A DNA stretch of 64,000 nucleotides from an uncultured Campylobacter sp. GTDB taxonomy: Bacteria > Campylobacterota > Campylobacteria > Campylobacterales > Campylobacteraceae. The stretch lies in assembly GCF_963526985.1 (NCBI RefSeq), contig NZ_CAURPW010000005.1, positions 130,126 through 194,125 of the forward strand, read 5' to 3'. This document shows, piece by piece, positions 59,920-64,000 of the stretch (positions are counted from its first letter, which is position 1; each line of letters opens with the position of its first letter). The notes beneath the pieces are model-generated. The model was not told the DNA's origin, made no database searches, and saw only the letters and a list, made by a program, of their open reading frames with translations. Made by a program: the position numbers and the translations under genes.

Positions 59920-60624
59920 TTAGCGTAGATCCATAAGCTCTTGAGTCTCGAGTAGAACAGAAGGGCTCATAGTTAACGATAAAGCAGCACTCTTAATGTA
60001 TCTACCTTTTGCTGCTGCAGGTTTTTGTCTATTTACCGCTTTAATAAGGGTTGAAATGTTATCGTTTAGTTGCTCTTTTGAAAAGCTAACTTTACCGAGA
60101 CCGGCATGTATATTTCCTTGCTTATCTACACGGAAATTAACTTGACCGCTTTTTGCGTTATTGACCGCTTGAGCTACATCCATAGTAACAGTGCCTGTTT
60201 TTGGATTTGGCATAAGACCTTTTGGTCCCAAAATTCGTCCTACTTTACCGACTAGTCCCATTAAATTTGGAGTAGCAATAAGAACATCAAAATTCATAAT
60301 TCCTTTTTGGATATCTTCGACAAGTTCATCGCTACCGACTATATCGGCGCCGGCAGCTTTTGCTTCGTCAGCTTTTGCATCTTTTGCTATAACAGCTACG
60401 CGAACAGTTTTGCCGGTTCCTGCAGGAAGTACAACCGAGCCTCTAACCATTTGATCTGCGTGTCTTGGGTCAACATTAAGTTTCAAAGCAATTTCAACGG
60501 TTTCGTCAAATTTTGCGCTTTTTAATTGTTTTATAGTATCAATAGCCTCAGCTAAAGAATAATTTTTAGTAGCATCAACTTTTTCAAGCAGCTTACTAAA
60601 TCTTTTTGTATTTTTTTTTGACAT
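59920..60624 (-). CDS. rplA: 50S ribosomal protein L1
   Basis: L1 stalk protein that releases deacylated tRNA, and represses translation of the L11-L1 message. 234 residues with '[20 protein letters not shown]', '[19 protein letters not shown]', '[19 protein letters not shown]' and '[20 protein letters not shown]'. Complete. Between rplK (123-base gap) and rplJ. Confidence 0.97.
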   Translation of the reverse strand: MSKKNTKRFSKLLEKVDATKNYSLAEAIDTIKQLKSAKFDETVEIALKLNVDPRHADQMVRGSVVLPAGTGKTVRVAVIAKDAKADEAKAAGADIVGSDELVEDIQKGIMNFDVLIATPNLMGLVGKVGRILGPKGLMPNPKTGTVTMDVAQAVNNAKSGQVNFRVDKQGNIHAGLGKVSFSKEQLNDNISTLIKAVNRQKPAAAKGRYIKSAALSLTMSPSVLLETQELMDLR

Positions 60625-60747
60625 TGATTTCTCCGCATTTATAATTTTTATGCTTCCACATTGCTAAGTTTAAAATACACGCGCTAAATTAGGTATTAAC
60701 GCGTGCCATAAATTTAACTTCAACAAAACCCTTATGTGGTAAAAGGA

Positions 60748-61173
60748 TTAATCTACTACCGTAATACCTATTGAACGAGCTGAACCAGCAATAATTTTAG
60801 CTGCTTGCTCCCTATCTTTAGTATTTAAATCGGCAATTTTTTTCTCAACAATTTCGAGCACCTGGGCTTTTGTAAGCTTAGCCACTTTATTTTTTAACGG
60901 ATTATCCGAACCTTTTTCTATGCCTGCAGCTTTTTTGATAAGATCCGTTGCAGGTGGCTGTTTTGTGATAAAAGTAAAACTTTTGTCTGCATATACTGTA
61001 ATAACGACCGGTACTCTAAATCCGGCCATATCCTTAGTTCTTTCATTAAAAGCTTTGCAAAATTCCATAATATTCACACCCTGCTGACCAAGAGCCGGAC
61101 CTACCGGAGGACTCGGATTTGCTTTTGCAGCAGCAATATGTAATTTAATTTCGCCTACAACCTTTTTAGCCAT
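60748..61173 (-). CDS. rplK: 50S ribosomal protein L11
   Basis: Part of the GTPase-associated centre; needed for stringent response signalling. 141 residues, the usual length: '[20 protein letters not shown]', '[20 protein letters not shown]' and '[20 protein letters not shown]'. 10 bases after nusG, with AAGGAG before ATG. The L1 regulatory site would be upstream in nusG-rplK sequence and is not obvious. Confidence 0.97.
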   Translation of the reverse strand: MAKKVVGEIKLHIAAAKANPSPPVGPALGQQGVNIMEFCKAFNERTKDMAGFRVPVVITVYADKSFTFITKQPPATDLIKKAAGIEKGSDNPLKNKVAKLTKAQVLEIVEKKIADLNTKDREQAAKIIAGSARSIGITVVD

Positions 61174-61183
61174 AAACTTCTCC

Positions 61184-61714
61184 TTATACTATCTTCTCAA
61201 CTTGTGAATACAAAATTTCAACTGGTGTACTTCTACCAAATATTGAAACATTCAACTTTAACTTGCCGTGTATCATATCGTACTCTTCTACTATTCCGGT
61301 AAAATTTGCGAAAGGTCCCTCGGTAATACGAACATTTTCACCATTATCAAAAAAAATCTTTGGCTTAGGAGCAGCACGTTTTTGAACCTTTTCCAGAATT
61401 AAATTAATGTCTTTTTCGCTCAAAGGCGTAGGCTTTTTAGCCTCACCTATAAATCTACCTACTTTAGGAAGAGATTGTATCTTATGCCAAAGAGCAGTAT
61501 CTAAATCAAGATACGCAAAAGCATATCCAGGATAAAGACTTCTCTCATTTATTTTTTTCTTACCATTTTTTATTTCTATTACGTCTTCAGTAGGAACTAT
61601 AATTTCTTTTAGTTGTTCTTCAATGTGATTATCTCTAACCAAATTTTCAATAGCTCTTTTTACGCTCATTTCGCTACCGGCATAAGTTTGAATTGCATAC
61701 CATTTATGTGCCAT
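61184..61714 (-). CDS. nusG: transcription termination/antitermination factor NusG
   Basis: Binds RNA polymerase and couples it to Rho or the ribosome. Start at ATG 61714 ([20 protein letters not shown]), giving 176 residues; the frame upstream runs into secE and is not family-like. NGN domain is N-terminal, KOW motif is '[20 protein letters not shown]' and the protein ends '[10 protein letters not shown]'. Between secE and rplK as in most bacteria. Confidence 0.96.
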   Translation of the reverse strand: MAHKWYAIQTYAGSEMSVKRAIENLVRDNHIEEQLKEIIVPTEDVIEIKNGKKKINERSLYPGYAFAYLDLDTALWHKIQSLPKVGRFIGEAKKPTPLSEKDINLILEKVQKRAAPKPKIFFDNGENVRITEGPFANFTGIVEEYDMIHGKLKLNVSIFGRSTPVEILYSQVEKIV

Positions 61715-61724
61715 ACATTCAACC

Positions 61725-61904
61725 TTAAATAAGCTTTGAAACAGAAAAAGACATAATGACGTCAACAAGAGCTAAAAAAAGTGAGACAATAGCTACTACA
61801 GCAAAAACCGTTATAAAAGCATTCCTGATTTGCTCTTTGAGTGGAAAAATTACCTTTTCAATCTCCGCACAAGAAAGCTTAATATAGCTTATTATTTTTT
61901 CCAT
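61725..61904 (-). CDS. secE: preprotein translocase subunit SecE
   Basis: Essential small subunit of the SecYEG channel. 59 residues from ATG 61904 (MEKIISYIKLSCAEIEKVIF); the longer frame runs into the tRNA-Trp gene. It has the conserved amphipathic 'IEKVIFPLKEQIRNAF' followed by one span (VFAVVAIVSLFLALVDVIM). Short single-span SecE is the normal form outside enterobacteria. Lies between tRNA-Trp and nusG. Confidence 0.94.
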   Translation of the reverse strand: MEKIISYIKLSCAEIEKVIFPLKEQIRNAFITVFAVVAIVSLFLALVDVIMSFSVSKLI

Positions 61905-61918
61905 TTTTAACCTTTTGA

Positions 61919-61994
61919 TGGCAGGGCAAGAGGGATTCGAACCCCCAACCATTGGATTTGGAATCCAGCGCTCTACCGTTGGAGCTATTGCCCT
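61919..61994 (-). tRNA. tRNA-Trp (anticodon CCA)
   Basis: 76-base cloverleaf on the minus strand: acceptor AGGGCAA/TTGCCCT, anticodon loop TTCCAAA, T-loop GGTTCGAATCC, encoded CCA. Located between rpmG and secE, the usual place. Confidence 0.94.
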
Positions 61995-62001
61995 AAAAGC
62001 C

Positions 62002-62172
62002 TTAGCTCTTTAATTTTACTTCTTTATGAATGGTATGTTTTTTTAGTCTTGGACAATATTTTTTTAGTTCCAATTTTTCAGTTGTTGTTTTACTGTTTTT
62101 TACCGTAGTATAATTTATATCACCTGATTCAGAACATTTAAGACCAACTTTTATTCTGTTACCTTTTGCCAT
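62002..62172 (-). CDS. rpmG: 50S ribosomal protein L33
   Basis: A 56-residue protein: [20 protein letters not shown], then [20 protein letters not shown] and [16 protein letters not shown]. Cys13 and Cys40 are the only cysteines; the second Cys of each zinc pair is absent, so this is the zinc-free (C-) form or a half site. It lies 8 bases after tRNA-Trp and downstream of tuf, as in other Campylobacter. GGGAATTT precedes ATG. Confidence 0.93.
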   Translation of the reverse strand: MAKGNRIKVGLKCSESGDINYTTVKNSKTTTEKLELKKYCPRLKKHTIHKEVKLKS

Positions 62173-62223
62173 AAATTCCCTTCAAAAAAGCGGAGAAAAA
62201 CTCCGCCAAAATATAAAATTAAA

Positions 62224-63423
62224 TTATGCTAGAATCTTAGAAACAACGCCTGAGCCGACTGTTCTACCGCCTTCACGAATCGCGAAGCGAGTTCCCTCTT
62301 CAAGAGCAACTGGCGCAATAAGCTCAACAGTTATCTTTAGGTTGTCACCAGGCATAACCATTTCTGTTCCTTCTGGAAGAGTGATAGAACCTGTAACGTC
62401 AGTCGTTCTTACATAGAACTGCGGTCTATAGTTGTTAAAGAATGGGGTATGACGTCCGCCTTCTTCTTTTGTTAAAATATAAACTTCGCCCTCAAATTTA
62501 GTGTGAGGAGTAATTGATTTAGGTTTGCAAAGAACCATACCGCGCTCAACATCTTCTTTTTTTGTACCTCTTAGAAGAACGCCTACGTTGTCGCCTGCTT
62601 CACCTTGATCCATCTCTTTTCTAAACATCTCGACGCCGGTAACTGTAGTAGTTTGAGTTGGTCTAATACCTACGATTTCGATGGTATCGCCTACTTTTAC
62701 CACACCTTTTTCAATTCTACCGGTAACAACCGTACCGCGACCGGAAATAGAGAAAACGTCCTCGATAGGCATCAAGAAATCTTTATCTGTTGCGCGTACT
62801 GGAGTTGGAATATACTCATCAACTCTAGCCATAAGCTCAAGAACCTTTGCAGACCATTCGCCGTCTGTTCCAGCTTTAGCCTCATTAAGAGCTTGTAGAG
62901 CCGAGCCTGCTACGATTGGGGTATCGTCACCAGGGAAGTCGTACTCATTTAGAAGCTCACGAATTTCCATCTCAACCAGCTCAAGAAGCTCCGTATCGTC
63001 AACCATATCAGCCTTATTCATAAATACGACGATATAAGGAACGCCTACTTGTCGAGATAGTAGAATGTGCTCTCTGGTTTGAGGCATCGGACCGTCAGCA
63101 GCAGATACGACTAGAATCGCACCGTCCATTTGTGCTGCACCTGTAATCATATTTTTAACATAGTCGGCGTGACCAGGGCAGTCAACATGCGCATAGTGGC
63201 GATTTTCAGTTTCATACTCGATATGAGAAGTAGCAATGGTAATGCCGCGCTCTTTTTCTTCAGGAGCGTTATCGATATTATCATAGTCTTTTAGCTCTGC
63301 AAGACCTTTTCTTGAAAGAACAGCGGAAATCGCAGCTGTCAATGTTGTTTTACCATGGTCAACGTGACCGATAGTACCAATGTTTACGTGTGGCTTGTTA
63401 CGTGAAAATTTTTCTTTTGCCAT
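62224..63423 (-). CDS. tuf: elongation factor Tu
   Basis: Delivers aminoacyl-tRNA to the ribosome. 399 residues, with G1 '[17 protein letters not shown]', G2 '[16 protein letters not shown]', G3 '[20 protein letters not shown]' and G4 'MNKADMVDD', then domains II and III ending '[17 protein letters not shown]'. ATG at 63423. Preceded by four tRNA genes and followed by rpmG, so it is co-transcribed with tRNAs as in E. coli tufB. Confidence 0.98.
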   Translation of the reverse strand: MAKEKFSRNKPHVNIGTIGHVDHGKTTLTAAISAVLSRKGLAELKDYDNIDNAPEEKERGITIATSHIEYETENRHYAHVDCPGHADYVKNMITGAAQMDGAILVVSAADGPMPQTREHILLSRQVGVPYIVVFMNKADMVDDTELLELVEMEIRELLNEYDFPGDDTPIVAGSALQALNEAKAGTDGEWSAKVLELMARVDEYIPTPVRATDKDFLMPIEDVFSISGRGTVVTGRIEKGVVKVGDTIEIVGIRPTQTTTVTGVEMFRKEMDQGEAGDNVGVLLRGTKKEDVERGMVLCKPKSITPHTKFEGEVYILTKEEGGRHTPFFNNYRPQFYVRTTDVTGSITLPEGTEMVMPGDNLKITVELIAPVALEEGTRFAIREGGRTVGSGVVSKILA

Positions 63424-63482
63424 CTCTTCCTCCGTAATGATTTGTTTTTAACTCAAATTTATGTCTAATTTCTCAAAAACCA

Positions 63483-63557
<75 letters not shown>

Positions 63558-63694
63558 GTAATATCGCTTGGCATAAGAGATAATATAAAAACATAAACAA
63601 CTAAAAGGAAATTAAAAATAGAGCTACAGCAAATGTATAAAAATTTATAGAGACTTTTATCATTTTACAGCTCCCAGTTTCATTTCCAAAATTC

Positions 63695-63771
63695 TGGAGC
63701 GGGAAACGGGGCTCGAACCCGCGACCCTCAGCTTGGAAGGCTGATGCTCTAGCCAACTGAGCTACTCCCGC
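63695..63771 (-). tRNA. tRNA-Gly (anticodon UCC)
   Basis: 77 bases on the minus strand, acceptor GCGGGAG/TTCCCGC, anticodon arm TCAGC-CTTCCAA-GCTGA, T-loop GGTTCGAGCC, encoded CCA. Confidence 0.94.
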
Positions 63772-63779
63772 ATATAGCA

Positions 63780-63864
<85 letters not shown>

Positions 63865-63923
63865 CTAATTAATTTTAAATTATAAATGCTTAATGGTATT
63901 TCTGGTCAAACACTGTTATGAAA

Positions 63924-63999
63924 TGGAGCTGGTGAACGGACTTGAACCGCCGACCCACTGCTTACAAGGCAGTAGCTCTACCAACTGAGCTACACCAGC
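63924..63999 (-). tRNA. tRNA-Thr (anticodon UGU)
   Basis: 76 bases on the minus strand, acceptor GCTGGTG/CACCAGC, anticodon arm ACTGC-CTTGTAA-GCAGT, T-loop GGTTCAAGTCC, encoded CCA. First of the tRNA-tuf set, ending one base before the window edge. Confidence 0.93.
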
Positions 64000-64000
64000 A

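Noticed and set aside
61905..61952. Longer secE frame
   Set aside because: Runs into the tRNA-Trp gene; the ATG at 61904 gives a normal SecE.

Overview
The window comes from a Campylobacter chromosome, most likely of the C. showae / C. rectus / C. curvus group. The gene order gatC-cvpA-fur-lysS-glyA-DUF1882-SPOR-aroE is the Campylobacter one (here with a pilT inserted), rpoB and rpoC are separate rather than fused as in Helicobacter, non-coding DNA is full of AAATTT words, and a very large DUF4214/RTX-like surface-layer protein is present. The species is inferred from these traits; no 16S gene is present.

Bases 1-13.9 kb are the late right-hand part of a transposable (Mu-like) prophage, all on the + strand. 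It starts inside a Mu gpT-type capsid gene and continues with neck proteins, a tail tube protein without any sheath gene (so a siphovirus-type tail), a tail assembly chaperone pair joined by a -1 frameshift heptamer, a 1596-residue tape measure, one tail-tip candidate and a tail fibre. A compact lysis block follows: DUF7338 protein, Rz/Rz1 spanins with overlapping frames, holin, two tiny membrane peptides, and a DUF5675 protein that is the only endolysin candidate. Inside this block lies a 58-residue peptide resembling the glycyl-radical tail of anaerobic ribonucleotide reductase NrdD. The last gene is a D12-class adenine methyltransferase with a C11 tract at its start, so probably phase variable. 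Three intergenic palindromes with related loops but different stems lie among the tail genes. A 23-bp inverted repeat with three AAATCAAAGTG copies marks the probable right end.

From 14.5 to 40 kb is ordinary chromosome: an orphan TRAP binding protein (dctP), pyk, a minus-strand operon gatC-pilT-cvpA-fur-lysS-glyA-DUF1882-SPOR-aroE, a divergent plus-strand operon (YfgM-like, BamB-like, hypothetical, coaX, hisG), a GGDEF/EAL protein with a degenerate GGDEF site, a murC-hypothetical-mutS2 block, tag-yjbR, and a Tat-exported flavoprotein reductase. From 40.4 to 45.8 kb is the S-layer/RTX-like gene with its own extended -10 promoter and terminator.

From 46.5 kb to the end is the core translation/transcription cluster on the minus strand. 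In transcription order it reads tRNA-Thr(UGU), Tyr, Gly, Thr(GGU), tuf, rpmG, tRNA-Trp, secE, nusG, rplK, rplA, rplJ, rplL, rpoB, rpoC, rpsL, rpsG, fusA, tRNA-Arg. rpmG (56 codons), several phage peptides and all tRNAs are short and were read directly from the bases.
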